This document shows, piece after piece, positions 7,640-16,077 of a DNA stretch of 64,000 nucleotides. The position numbers and the translations under genes are program-made. The DNA is from Mogibacterium sp. (GTDB lineage: Bacteria > Bacillota > Clostridia > Peptostreptococcales > Anaerovoracaceae). The notes beneath the pieces are model-generated. The model was not told the DNA's origin. It did not search any database and saw only the letters and a program-made list of their open reading frames with translations. Location: the NCBI GenBank assembly GCA_017404265.1, contig JAFRCS010000016.1, positions 1 to 64,000 on the forward strand. The letters are read 5' to 3'. Each line of letters opens with the position of its first letter. Position 1 is the first letter of the stretch.

Positions 7640-8593
7640 ATGAACTGGGAGATCCTTGAAGACAAATTGACCGCTCTTGGAGAGAGCGAAATGCAGATGT
7701 TCAGGTTCCTGCTGGACAGACCTGCCGGCGTGATCCTGACCGTTGAAACTGACAGGATGCTGGCAAGACTGCTTGCGGCAGAAGAACTGGCAGACATGAA
7801 CGGCGACAAGGTGGTGATACCGCCCCTGGTACGCCGCGGATACAACAGTATCTGGACATCGGACCTGGAACTTAAATGGCAGAAGCGCAACTGGATGTAC
7901 AAGTGTCTGGAAGCGGGCCAGTATCTCTACGGCGTGATGACATGGGACGTTCTGGAGCTGCTCTTCCGGCTGGCATATCCGAACGCGGACGCGAAAGAGA
8001 TCTGCGATCTTTTCGATAGTACACCTGCTAACAGCCAGTGGTTCACCGAGCGTGACGGCAAGCTGGTGCTGAACGGCTTTGAGAAAGACGATTACTATAA
8101 GTTTCTTGAAGAGCAGATACAGGGCGACGTAGACTTTTACATCCCTTCCAAAGCCGAAGTGGAAGAGCTGTATGAGCAGGGATGCCTGATCAGTCGCGAG
8201 TCGCATGCAAAGCTGAGGGATTTCATTGCCGAAACATTCGGCTGCGACAAGGACACTGCGTCGTTCAAGGTCCACGACCTTTACGAGGCGGTCAACAGTC
8301 ATGTAAGGATGAATGACGCGGCAGAGGCATTTGCCGCGGATGAGTCCGGACAGTTCAGGTTTCCTTCTGATGAGATAGAAGTGAAGTTCTTTGAACTCTA
8401 CATGGAGATGAGCCGTGAGTGCCGCATCCGTGACAACCGCGGACACGACTATTACGAGATGGTAGCGTTCATGTCGCTGAAAAACCGCGCGTCAGCAAAT
8501 GCTGCCCCTGTAAAACGAGTCAAGGTCGGACGCAACGATCCGTGCCCTTGCGGCAGCGGAAAGAAATATAAGAATTGCTGCGGCAAAAACTGA
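7640..8593 (+). CDS. SEC-C motif protein with unrecognised N-terminal region
   Basis: 317 residues. The last 20 residues form a SEC-C zinc-binding motif ([18 protein letters not shown]) like the tail of SecA; such tails can bind SecB or ribosomes. The remaining 290 residues are helical and charged and match no family I can name. The ribosome site is weak. A similar SEC-C tail occurs on SecA in this window. Confidence 0.75.
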   Translation: MNWEILEDKLTALGESEMQMFRFLLDRPAGVILTVETDRMLARLLAAEELADMNGDKVVIPPLVRRGYNSIWTSDLELKWQKRNWMYKCLEAGQYLYGVMTWDVLELLFRLAYPNADAKEICDLFDSTPANSQWFTERDGKLVLNGFEKDDYYKFLEEQIQGDVDFYIPSKAEVEELYEQGCLISRESHAKLRDFIAETFGCDKDTASFKVHDLYEAVNSHVRMNDAAEAFAADESGQFRFPSDEIEVKFFELYMEMSRECRIRDNRGHDYYEMVAFMSLKNRASANAAPVKRVKVGRNDPCPCGSGKKYKNCCGKN

Positions 8594-8602
8594 GGATAGG
8601 CC

Positions 8603-8824
8603 ATGGGACTGTTCAATAAGAAGAAAAGCGAATATCCGAAGATGCCGGAAGGCTGCGAGCCTGTTCTGAGATGCAGCATCTGCACCGGAGAACAGACACT
8701 CTGCGCCAGAGACACTGAGACCGGAAAGCTGCACGAACTGATGCTTATCAGAACGCCGGATCAGCTGGAAGGCTTTTGCGCGGATAACAGCATATCTCCG
8801 GAAAACATAAAAAAGGTATACTGA
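8603..8824 (+). CDS. Small conserved protein with a CSICTGEQ motif
   Basis: 73 residues. A basic N-terminus is followed by PVLRCSICTGEQTLCARD and MLIRTPDQLEGFC. Similar short proteins with an RCSICTGEQ core occur in Clostridia, sometimes mislabelled as aspartate dehydrogenase; no dehydrogenase fold is possible at this length. The two cysteines of CSIC could bind metal. It lies 9 bases after the SEC-C gene. Confidence 0.65.
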   Translation: MGLFNKKKSEYPKMPEGCEPVLRCSICTGEQTLCARDTETGKLHELMLIRTPDQLEGFCADNSISPENIKKVY

Positions 8825-8857
8825 CTGCAGAAGATCAAAGGATAAGGGGATGATCAT

Positions 8858-9880
8858 ATGAGAAATCATGAAGTAACAACTGTGCAGCCGCTGCTGGATG
8901 CGCAGGGCGAACTCAGGGAGCCGGGCTGGTCGCGCGGACTGGTGCAGAAATACAACAGAGCGGACATCAAGGCGCCTAAATTCCGTATAAAGGAATGGGA
9001 CTATTATCTTGTGACGGGCAAGGACTTTGCTGCCGCGTTCACTATATCTGATGACGGCTACATCGGCCTGCAGTCGGTCTCGCTGCTGTGGCTCGGCGAT
9101 GGGCCATGGGAGCACACGGAGACCGTTCTGAACGCCTTCCCTATGGGCAAGCTGAGACTGCCGAATGACTCATCGTACGGCACAACAAAGTACAGCGACA
9201 AAAGGCTGCAGATGAGTTTTGAGGTGAAGTATCAGACAAGGCACCTGAAATGCCATTTTGAGAACTTCATGGACGGCAAGCCTCTCGATGCTGAAATAGT
9301 GCTGGAGCAGCCGCCGATGGACACGATGGTCATCGCAACTCCCTGGCCTGAGAAGCACGCTTTCTATTACAACCAGAAGATCAACTGCATGAGGGCGTCC
9401 GGCTGGGTAAAGTTTGACGGCAAAAAGTATGAGTTCGATCCTAAGACCGACTTCGGAACGCTCGACTGGGGACGCGGCGTATGGACGTACGACAACACCT
9501 GGTTCTGGGGATCGGGCAACGCAGACGTTGACGGCAACAGCTTTGGCTGGAACATCGGCTACGGATTTGGTGACACGAGCGCCGCGTCCGAGAACATCCT
9601 CTTCTGGAACGTCAGGGCCCACAAGCTGGATGACATCATTTTCAACATTCCGGAAAGCGGATATATGGACAAGTGGACGTTCACCTCTTCTGACGGGCGT
9701 TTCGAGATGGAATTCGAGCCTGTGCTCGACAGGGCCGCATGCCTCGACTACAAGGTGATAGTTTCCGATCAGCATCAGGTATTCGGAAAGATGAGCGGCA
9801 AGGCGGTCCTTGACGACGGTACGGAAGTCAATATCAAAGATGTCCTGTGCTTCGCCGAGAAGGTACATAACAGATACTAG
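8858..9880 (+). CDS. DUF2804 domain protein
   Basis: 340 residues matching DUF2804 along its full length, with KFRIKEWDYYLVTG near the start and the conserved LDWGRGVWTYDNTWFWGSG in the middle. The fold is predicted to be a large beta-sandwich; activity is unknown. Start ATG 8858 follows AAGGGG at 8843-8848. A stem-loop terminator at 9923 closes the cluster. Confidence 0.85.
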   Translation: MRNHEVTTVQPLLDAQGELREPGWSRGLVQKYNRADIKAPKFRIKEWDYYLVTGKDFAAAFTISDDGYIGLQSVSLLWLGDGPWEHTETVLNAFPMGKLRLPNDSSYGTTKYSDKRLQMSFEVKYQTRHLKCHFENFMDGKPLDAEIVLEQPPMDTMVIATPWPEKHAFYYNQKINCMRASGWVKFDGKKYEFDPKTDFGTLDWGRGVWTYDNTWFWGSGNADVDGNSFGWNIGYGFGDTSAASENILFWNVRAHKLDDIIFNIPESGYMDKWTFTSSDGRFEMEFEPVLDRAACLDYKVIVSDQHQVFGKMSGKAVLDDGTEVNIKDVLCFAEKVHNRY

Positions 9881-9922
9881 AGAAAAAACAGAAACTATTA
9901 TTGAAAAAAGCGTTTATAAAAA

Positions 9923-9959
9923 GGCTCGGAGAGGCAAAATCCCCGAGCCATTATTATTC
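9923..9959 (+). terminator. Intrinsic terminator after the DUF2804 gene
   Basis: GGCTCGG (9923-9929) pairs with CCGAGCC (9943-9949) over a 13-base loop, followed by the T-rich attattatt. It ends the cluster that begins at 5838. Confidence 0.65.
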
Positions 9960-10030
9960 CTTCTGTGATACAATTTATACGGTATGCGGACTTTTTAATC
10001 AACGCATTATTGTAAGAGGGAGAAAAATAA

Positions 10031-12739
10031 ATGGAAACCAGACAAGACAAGCTTTTGAGGCTTGCGTCCGAGATGGCGAACAAAGGCGAACTGAAGATCA
10101 CTCCGGATTGCGCAGAGTATCAGCTGCTCGACTATCTGCTGACAGATGAACAGCTTGCTGTGATGAGCGAGATGAAGCTCGTAATGCCATCCACTGCCAG
10201 AGGGCTGGCAAAGAAGACGGGAATGCCTGTCGCGAAAGTCAAAAGGATACTCGAGGAATGTGCCGATAATGCCTACTTCATGGATGTGAAGCTTGGCAAG
10301 GGCGGCGCCAAGATCTACCTGCTCGTTCCTTTCGCGCCTGGAATCTTTGAGTTCCAGCTGGCAAGAAGCAATGAGTATAACGAATCTCATCCTGAGATCT
10401 CGTACTTGTTCCAGAGGCATGCCTTCGAATCGTATGGACAGGTAGCCGCATCGATGCCTATGGGCGTCGGCATCATGAGAGTAGTACCGGTAGAGAGCGC
10501 GCTGCCGGCAGGAACCAAGGTCATGACCATGGAGAGACTCAGCACACTGATCGAGACGACGGTAGGCGGAGCGTTCTGCAGAGTGCCGTGCCAGTGCCGC
10601 AGGGTCCGCCGTATCATGGGCGAGGGCACAGGCGACCTCGAAGACGGAATGTGCATCTACATGGGTCTGCTCGCTGAGACGATGATCCGCCACGGCCGCG
10701 GAGAGAAGCTCACCAAGGAACAGGTCTATGAGCATCTCGAAAGAACAGAAGCGCTTGGCTGCATTCACCAGATCACCACGCTCGAGAGCGGCATCTCGTT
10801 CGCGATCTGCAACTGCCAGCCGCAGAGCTGCATGGCCATCGGAAGCGCCACATACTACGGAGCGCCTAACATGGTACGCAGCAACTATGTCGCCGAGATA
10901 GACAAGGAAAAGTGCGTGGCCTGCGGACAGTGTGTAGAGACTTGCGCAAACAACGCTCTCAGGCTTGGACAGAAGATCTGCTCAAAGACACCTATCGTTC
11001 AGATCCCTACAGAACTTCCGGATGAGCAGGAGTGGGGTCCGGAAAGATACGATGCCGATTACAGAGATCACAGAAAGAACGTGGTCGAGACGGGCACGTC
11101 GCCTTGCAAGACCACATGCCCTGCGCATATCGCGATACAGGGATACATAAGACTTGCGGCTCAGGGCAAGTATATGGAAGCCCTGGAGCTCATAAAGAAA
11201 GAGAACCCGCTGCCTGCAGTCTGCGGACGCATCTGCCCGCATAACTGCGAGAACGAGTGCACAAGAGGCGAGATCGACCAGGCTGTCGCCATCGACGAGG
11301 TCAAGAGATTCATCGCCGACAGGGAGATCGAGGCTTCGAAGAGATTCATCCCTCGCAAGCTCTGGGATCACGATAAGAAGATCGCCGTCATCGGCTCAGG
11401 CCCGGCGGGAATCTCCTGCGCTTATTATCTGGCAGCAGGCGGTTACAAGGTAACTGTATTTGAAAAGGAAAAGAGACCTGGCGGAATGCTGGTCAATGGC
11501 ATCCCTGCGTTCAGACTTGAGAAGGACGTTGTTGAGGCTGAGATCGATGTGCTGAGAGCTCTCGGAGTCGAGTTCAGATGCGGCGTTGATGTCGGTACTG
11601 ACGTCACCATCCCGCAGCTGCGTGAAGAAGGCTTTGAGGCATTCTACCTCGGCATCGGCCTGCAGGGCTGCGGCAAGCTGGGCATCCTTGGAGATGATGC
11701 AGAGGGAGTCATCCCGGGTGTTGAGTTCCTGAAGGACATCAACCGCGGCAATGACGTCGAGCTCAGCGGCGATGTGGTAGTCATCGGCGGCGGAAGCATA
11801 GGAGCTGACGTTGCGCGTACGGCAAAGAGATACGGCGCAAAGAAGGTCGACCTTTACTGCCTCGAGTCCTACGATGAAATGCCTATGGGTGAAGAAGACC
11901 AGGCATACTGCAAAGAGGACGGCATCACGATCCACGACGGATGGGGCCAGACCGAAGTCGTCACGACAAAGGCCGGCAAGGTAAGCGGCATCAAGTTCCG
12001 CAAGTGCGTGAGCGTCAAGAACGCTGAGGGAAAATTCGATCCTAAATTTGATGATAATGTCACGGAAGAGGCAAAGTGCAGCACCGTACTGTACTGCATC
12101 GGCCAGAGACCTGACTGGGGCAAGCTGCTGACTGGCGTCAACGTCGAACTCACGGAAAGAGGCTTCGTCAAGGCAGATCCTCTGACATATCAGACAAGCG
12201 AGCCTGACATCTTCGCGGGTGGTGACATCTACACGGGACAGAAGTTCTGCATCGATGCCATCGCTGCAGGCAAGGAGGCTTCGATCTCTATCAACCGCTT
12301 CGTATGGCCGGGTCACAGCCTGACTCTCGCGAGAGACAAGAGAGAGTACACGGCGCTCGACAAATCCGATCTCGACTTCGATCACATCAGCTGGGACAAC
12401 ATCAAGCGTCAGGTGCCTGGTGTCGATAAGGCAAAGGTAGGCACAAAGCGCAATGAGAGCCTCACGTTCACAGAGGAGCAGCTGAAGGCTGAGACAGCGC
12501 GCTGCCTCGGATGCGGAGCTACTCAGGTAGACCAGAACAGATGCATCGGATGCGGAGTCTGCACAACAAGGTGCAAATTCGACGCTATCCACCTGATCAG
12601 GAAGTTTGATGAGCCGGTACACTCGATCCGTTTCCGCGGACCTTACGTTGAGAAATACCGCAAGGACCGTGAGATGAAGATCGCAGTCAAGAAGTTCATA
12701 AAGGAAGACAACAACAGAGGCGACGCAAGCAAGCGTTAA
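10031..12739 (+). CDS. Multi-cluster Fe-S flavoprotein: HTH-like region + ferredoxin + GltD-like NAD(P)/FAD oxidoreductase + ferredoxin
   Basis: 902 residues. Order: a winged-helix-like region (about 45-110, ARGLAKKTGMPVAKVKRILE); a Cys-containing region; a ferredoxin motif CVACGQCVETC (about 295); a GltD-type N-terminal cluster domain (about 355-435, CKTTCPAHIAIQ ... CGRICPHNCENEC); an FAD Rossmann motif VIGSGPAGISCAYYLA (about 450); an NAD(P) motif VVIGGGSIGADVA (about 580); and a C-terminal CIGCGVCTTRC cluster (about 838). This is the layout of NADPH-dependent glutamate-synthase-small-subunit-like oxidoreductases that pass electrons between NAD(P)H and ferredoxin. The partner is unknown. 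hypA follows after 10 bases. Confidence 0.8.
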   Translation: METRQDKLLRLASEMANKGELKITPDCAEYQLLDYLLTDEQLAVMSEMKLVMPSTARGLAKKTGMPVAKVKRILEECADNAYFMDVKLGKGGAKIYLLVPFAPGIFEFQLARSNEYNESHPEISYLFQRHAFESYGQVAASMPMGVGIMRVVPVESALPAGTKVMTMERLSTLIETTVGGAFCRVPCQCRRVRRIMGEGTGDLEDGMCIYMGLLAETMIRHGRGEKLTKEQVYEHLERTEALGCIHQITTLESGISFAICNCQPQSCMAIGSATYYGAPNMVRSNYVAEIDKEKCVACGQCVETCANNALRLGQKICSKTPIVQIPTELPDEQEWGPERYDADYRDHRKNVVETGTSPCKTTCPAHIAIQGYIRLAAQGKYMEALELIKKENPLPAVCGRICPHNCENECTRGEIDQAVAIDEVKRFIADREIEASKRFIPRKLWDHDKKIAVIGSGPAGISCAYYLAAGGYKVTVFEKEKRPGGMLVNGIPAFRLEKDVVEAEIDVLRALGVEFRCGVDVGTDVTIPQLREEGFEAFYLGIGLQGCGKLGILGDDAEGVIPGVEFLKDINRGNDVELSGDVVVIGGGSIGADVARTAKRYGAKKVDLYCLESYDEMPMGEEDQAYCKEDGITIHDGWGQTEVVTTKAGKVSGIKFRKCVSVKNAEGKFDPKFDDNVTEEAKCSTVLYCIGQRPDWGKLLTGVNVELTERGFVKADPLTYQTSEPDIFAGGDIYTGQKFCIDAIAAGKEASISINRFVWPGHSLTLARDKREYTALDKSDLDFDHISWDNIKRQVPGVDKAKVGTKRNESLTFTEEQLKAETARCLGCGATQVDQNRCIGCGVCTTRCKFDAIHLIRKFDEPVHSIRFRGPYVEKYRKDREMKIAVKKFIKEDNNRGDASKR

Positions 12740-12749
12740 AGGAGCAAGA

Positions 12750-13103
12750 ATGCACGAACTTACGCTGCTCTACGGCGTTGTCGATAAAGTTGGAGAAGTA
12801 GTAAAAGATAACGGCCTCGATCACGTGGATGCCATTGTGATCGAGGTCGGAGAGGCTACGTCCGTGATCCCTGAGTTCCTGCAGGACGGTTACGAAGTCA
12901 TCTCGGATGACTATGACTTTCTGCGCGGCTCGGAGCTCATCATAGAAAGGATCACTGCAGTCGGACGCTGCCGGCAGTGCGGCACGGAATTCCCGATAGT
13001 CGCAAACAAGGGAATATGTCCCGAGTGTGGTAGTTTCGACAAGGATATCATTGAGGGCATGGACTTTTTCATACGTGAAGTCCGCGTCATGGAAAATCAA
13101 TAG
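12750..13103 (+). CDS. hypA: HypA/HybF-type nickel metallochaperone
   Basis: 117 residues. It begins MHEL, whose His2 and Glu3 form the nickel site, and carries the zinc ribbon Cys74-x2-Cys77 and Cys90-x2-Cys93 (GRCRQCG ... CPECG). HypA delivers nickel during [NiFe]-hydrogenase or urease maturation. No hydrogenase, urease or other hyp gene is in this window; the gene is instead coupled to a large Fe-S flavoprotein. Length and motifs are complete. Confidence 0.87.
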   Translation: MHELTLLYGVVDKVGEVVKDNGLDHVDAIVIEVGEATSVIPEFLQDGYEVISDDYDFLRGSELIIERITAVGRCRQCGTEFPIVANKGICPECGSFDKDIIEGMDFFIREVRVMENQ

Positions 13104-13127
13104 GGTTTAAAAGGGGACGGGTTTTCT

Positions 13128-15191
13128 ATGGTCACATTCATGATGATACTTAAAATGTCAGCAGTTACGTTGGTATACGTCATACTGACATTTTTGGTAT
13201 GGAGAAATCTTAAGGACAGGGAGGTCACGTCCGATCTTAAGGTCGCGATAGGTCTGTTTTACGGGATCCTCTCGGTCATGTCGACCCATTTTGCCATCGA
13301 CTACACCGACATGCTGCTCAATGTTCGTGACCTGGGTCCGATGTGCGCAGGCCTGTTCTTCGATCCGGTGTCCGGCATCATTGCCGGCCTGATCGGCGGT
13401 GTTGAGCGTTACATTGTGGGAACGTATTTCGGTATAGGCGAGTATACACGCGTGGCGTGCAGCGTATCCACATGTCTTGCGGGATTCTTCGCAGCCTTCA
13501 TGCATGTCTTCATTTTCAAAGGGAAAAAGCCTTCTGTCACATACGCGTTCTTCATGGGCGCGGCTATCGAAGTCTTCCACATGTATGTGGTGCTGATCAC
13601 GCACAGGAATGACATGAGCATGGCGTTCTATGTCGTAAGGGTATGCTCGGGCCCGATGATAATCTTCAGCGGTCTGGGACTGGCGTTGATCTCGGCTGCC
13701 ATCAAGAAGAGCCTGGGCGAAACGCACAGTCCGTTCCGGGCGATCTCACCGCGGGAGGTTTCTGTTTCGAACAAGTTCCAGGTATGGCTGTTCGGAGTCA
13801 CTGTCGTTGTGCTTGCCATCAACTTCGGCTTTACCTATGCCATGCAGACACAGGCGGCGCTGCAATCAGCAAAAGTTGACCTGAAGACAGCGGGGATGGA
13901 CATAAACAAATCCGTCAGCTGGATACATGATCACGGCGGTAAAGCAGAGAACTACATCCATCACGTAGGTCTGACCGGTACATTTGTCGTTCTTGATGAA
14001 ACCGGAAATGTTGTCGCAGGCACACAGGGCGGCAAGTATTACAATGATGGGGTAAGGCAGCTCATCGATATGCATGACAATCATCAACTTTTCTCAGCCA
14101 ATGTTTTCGGAGAGGACTCGCTGTGCATGGTGCACAGATCGAAAGAGGGTCTCACGATTTTTGCTGAGATACCTGAGAGCGAGGTGTACGAAGCGCGCGA
14201 TATCCAGGCATTAGAGACGATGCTGGCAGATATCCTGCTTCTTACCATCATTTATGTCCTGATTTCATTGCTGGTGCAGAGCATGGTGGTGGACAACCTG
14301 CTGAAGGTGACCGAATCACTCGGCAAGATCACGCTTGGTGATCTGGAAGAAAAGGTCAACGTATACAACTCTTCAGAGTTCGCGTCGCTTTCCGATGATA
14401 TCAACCTCACGGTGGATGTACTGAAGGGATATATAGATGCAGCTGAGAAACGAATGGAGCAGGAGCTTACGTTAGCTCACACCATTCAGGACTCGGCTCT
14501 GCCAAAGAATTTCACATTCTCTCATAAAGGTTTTGAGATCTTCGCGACCATGGATCCTGCCAAGGAGGTCGGCGGAGACTTCTACGACTTCTTCTTTGTT
14601 GATGCGGAAAAGATGGCGCTGGTCATAGCCGATGTGTCCGGCAAGGGCATACCGGCAGCACTTTTCATGATGCGCAGCAAGACAGCCATCCGCAGTCTTG
14701 CGGAGAGCGGCGCAGAGCCGGCTGTGGTCCTTGAGAAGGTCAACGAGGAATTATGTGAGGGAAACGACATCAACATGTTCGTAACAGTATGGATGGGCAT
14801 CATAGACCTGAAGACGGGCGTGATGAGATGCGTCAATGCGGGGCATGAATATCCTGCGATAATGCATGGGGATGGTTTATTCGAATTGTTGAAAGACACG
14901 CACCGTCCGCCGCTTGGCGCGATGGCAGAGCTCACTTTCGAAGAGTACGAACTGCAGCTTGATCCGGGTGATGTCCTGTACGTTTATACGGACGGAGTGC
15001 CTGAATCGATCAATACCGCTGAAGAGCAGTACGGTACCGACCGCATGCTCACTATCCTCAACGTCAACAGGGGCGTTCCGATGATAGCTATGCTGGCAGA
15101 CGTCAAGGAGGATATGGATGCGTTCGTTGGAGAAGCCGAGCAGTTCGATGACATAACCATGATGGGCTTCCGCTACAACGGTCCTCAATAG
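13128..15191 (+). CDS. Membrane-bound SpoIIE-type PP2C serine phosphatase with 5TMR-LYT sensor
   Basis: 687 residues. The N-terminus (1-190) has helices and the GLIGGVERYIVGT segment of 5TM receptors of the LytS type. A second membrane helix (about 215-235), an extracellular region and another helix (about 365-390) lead to a HAMP-like linker and a SpoIIE/PP2C catalytic domain (about 460-685) with PAKEVGGDFYDFF, ADVSGKGIPAALFMM and NAGHEYP. Such enzymes dephosphorylate anti-sigma antagonists or receiver partners; no partner gene is adjacent. Confidence 0.85.
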   Translation: MVTFMMILKMSAVTLVYVILTFLVWRNLKDREVTSDLKVAIGLFYGILSVMSTHFAIDYTDMLLNVRDLGPMCAGLFFDPVSGIIAGLIGGVERYIVGTYFGIGEYTRVACSVSTCLAGFFAAFMHVFIFKGKKPSVTYAFFMGAAIEVFHMYVVLITHRNDMSMAFYVVRVCSGPMIIFSGLGLALISAAIKKSLGETHSPFRAISPREVSVSNKFQVWLFGVTVVVLAINFGFTYAMQTQAALQSAKVDLKTAGMDINKSVSWIHDHGGKAENYIHHVGLTGTFVVLDETGNVVAGTQGGKYYNDGVRQLIDMHDNHQLFSANVFGEDSLCMVHRSKEGLTIFAEIPESEVYEARDIQALETMLADILLLTIIYVLISLLVQSMVVDNLLKVTESLGKITLGDLEEKVNVYNSSEFASLSDDINLTVDVLKGYIDAAEKRMEQELTLAHTIQDSALPKNFTFSHKGFEIFATMDPAKEVGGDFYDFFFVDAEKMALVIADVSGKGIPAALFMMRSKTAIRSLAESGAEPAVVLEKVNEELCEGNDINMFVTVWMGIIDLKTGVMRCVNAGHEYPAIMHGDGLFELLKDTHRPPLGAMAELTFEEYELQLDPGDVLYVYTDGVPESINTAEEQYGTDRMLTILNVNRGVPMIAMLADVKEDMDAFVGEAEQFDDITMMGFRYNGPQ

Positions 15192-15235
15192 GATCTGCAT
15201 TAAACAAAAAGCAAAGATGTAAGGGAGTTTTCGGT

Positions 15236-15781
15236 ATGAAAGCAGTAGTTTTTCTGGGAGATGGATTTGAAGAATGTGAAGCACTGATAGTGGTCGATAT
15301 CCTGCGCCGGGCAGGTGTTGAGACGACCATGGCTTCAGTCATGGGAAGGCTGCAGGTGGATTCATCGCGCCATATCAAGGTGATGGCAGATGCTCTTGCG
15401 GAAGATGTTGATTTTGATCCTGTCGATCTGATAGTCCTGCCGGGCGGACGTCTTGGTGTAGAAAACCTGAGCGAAAGCGCAGTCGTAAAAGAGCAGTGCG
15501 GGGAATTTGCGGCAAACAAGCATTTAGCGGCCATATGTGCAGCTCCTTGGCTTTTGGCATCTATGGGTTTACTGGAAGGCAGGAAAGCAACATGCCATCC
15601 TGACTTTGAAGGCGAGATGGAGGGAGTGATACTCACAGGCGAAAGCGTTGCAGCTGATGGAAACCTGATCACAGGTCAGGGGTTGGGCGCGTCTTTCGAC
15701 TTTGCTTTTGAACTTGTAAAGATTCTGGTTGGCGAGGACAAAGCAGCTCAGATCAGAAAGGCGATCTGCTACAGATATTGA
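15236..15781 (+). CDS. DJ-1/PfpI family protein (DJ-1-type glyoxalase/deglycase-like)
   Basis: 181 residues. The nucleophile elbow AAICAAPWLLA places the reactive Cys at 101, and the partner glutamate lies in GDGFEECEA (about 13). LIVLPGG is the expected strand. DJ-1 proteins handle reactive dicarbonyls or act as redox-sensitive chaperones. The length is typical. A bidirectional terminator separates it from the convergent tRNA-Arg gene. Confidence 0.88.
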   Translation: MKAVVFLGDGFEECEALIVVDILRRAGVETTMASVMGRLQVDSSRHIKVMADALAEDVDFDPVDLIVLPGGRLGVENLSESAVVKEQCGEFAANKHLAAICAAPWLLASMGLLEGRKATCHPDFEGEMEGVILTGESVAADGNLITGQGLGASFDFAFELVKILVGEDKAAQIRKAICYRY

Positions 15782-15814
15782 ATTGCGTGGCTTCTGAGTC
15801 GGAAATAGAGTATA

Positions 15815-15840
15815 AAAAAACGGCCGGTTGGCCGTTTTTT
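15815..15840. terminator. Bidirectional intrinsic terminator (DJ-1 gene / tRNA-Arg)
   Basis: A-run, then CGGCC-ggtt-GGCCG (15821-15834), then T-run. With flanking A/T pairing the stem reaches about 11 bp. The symmetric A and T runs allow termination in both directions, serving the plus-strand DJ-1 gene and the minus-strand tRNA. Confidence 0.8.
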
Positions 15841-15915
15841 GGTGTCCCCGAGAGGATTCGAACCTCCGGCACACGGTTTAGGAAACCGTTGCTCTATCCC
15901 CTGAGCTACGGAGAC
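15840..15915 (-). tRNA. tRNA-Arg (anticodon CCT)
   Basis: The minus strand folds as a cloverleaf: acceptor GTCTCCG/CGGGGAC, D-arm GCTC...GAGC, anticodon arm ACGGT-TTCCTAA-ACCGT and T-arm GGAGGTTCGAATCCTCT. Discriminator A and encoded CCA lie at 15843-15840. The anticodon CCT (complement of 15880-15882) reads AGG codons. Its promoter is at 15933-15961 and its terminator abuts the 3' end. Confidence 0.97.
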
Positions 15916-15932
15916 ATATTGCGTGCCCGAGT

Positions 15933-15961
15933 ATGATAACACAGTTCCCGCGAGATATCAA
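15933..15961 (-). promoter_or_regulatory. Promoter of tRNA-Arg(CCT)
   Basis: On the minus strand, TTGATA (15961-15956), a 17-base spacer and TATCAT (15938-15933) form a sigma-A-type promoter about 18 bases upstream of the mature tRNA 5' end. Confidence 0.75.
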
Positions 15962-16077
15962 GGTGCGTTAAGGTTAATAAAATGAAAGGCAATCCGTTGC
16001 CGTTGCTGTCGTATAATAATATAGGAAAAAATCGAAATCATTCCATTATGGATTCGAATATTAAAAGGAGAAACTGC

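Noticed and set aside
11396..12622. 408-codon minus-strand open frame opposite the Fe-S flavoprotein
   Set aside because: Shadow frame of a gene with clear FAD, NAD(P) and ferredoxin motifs.
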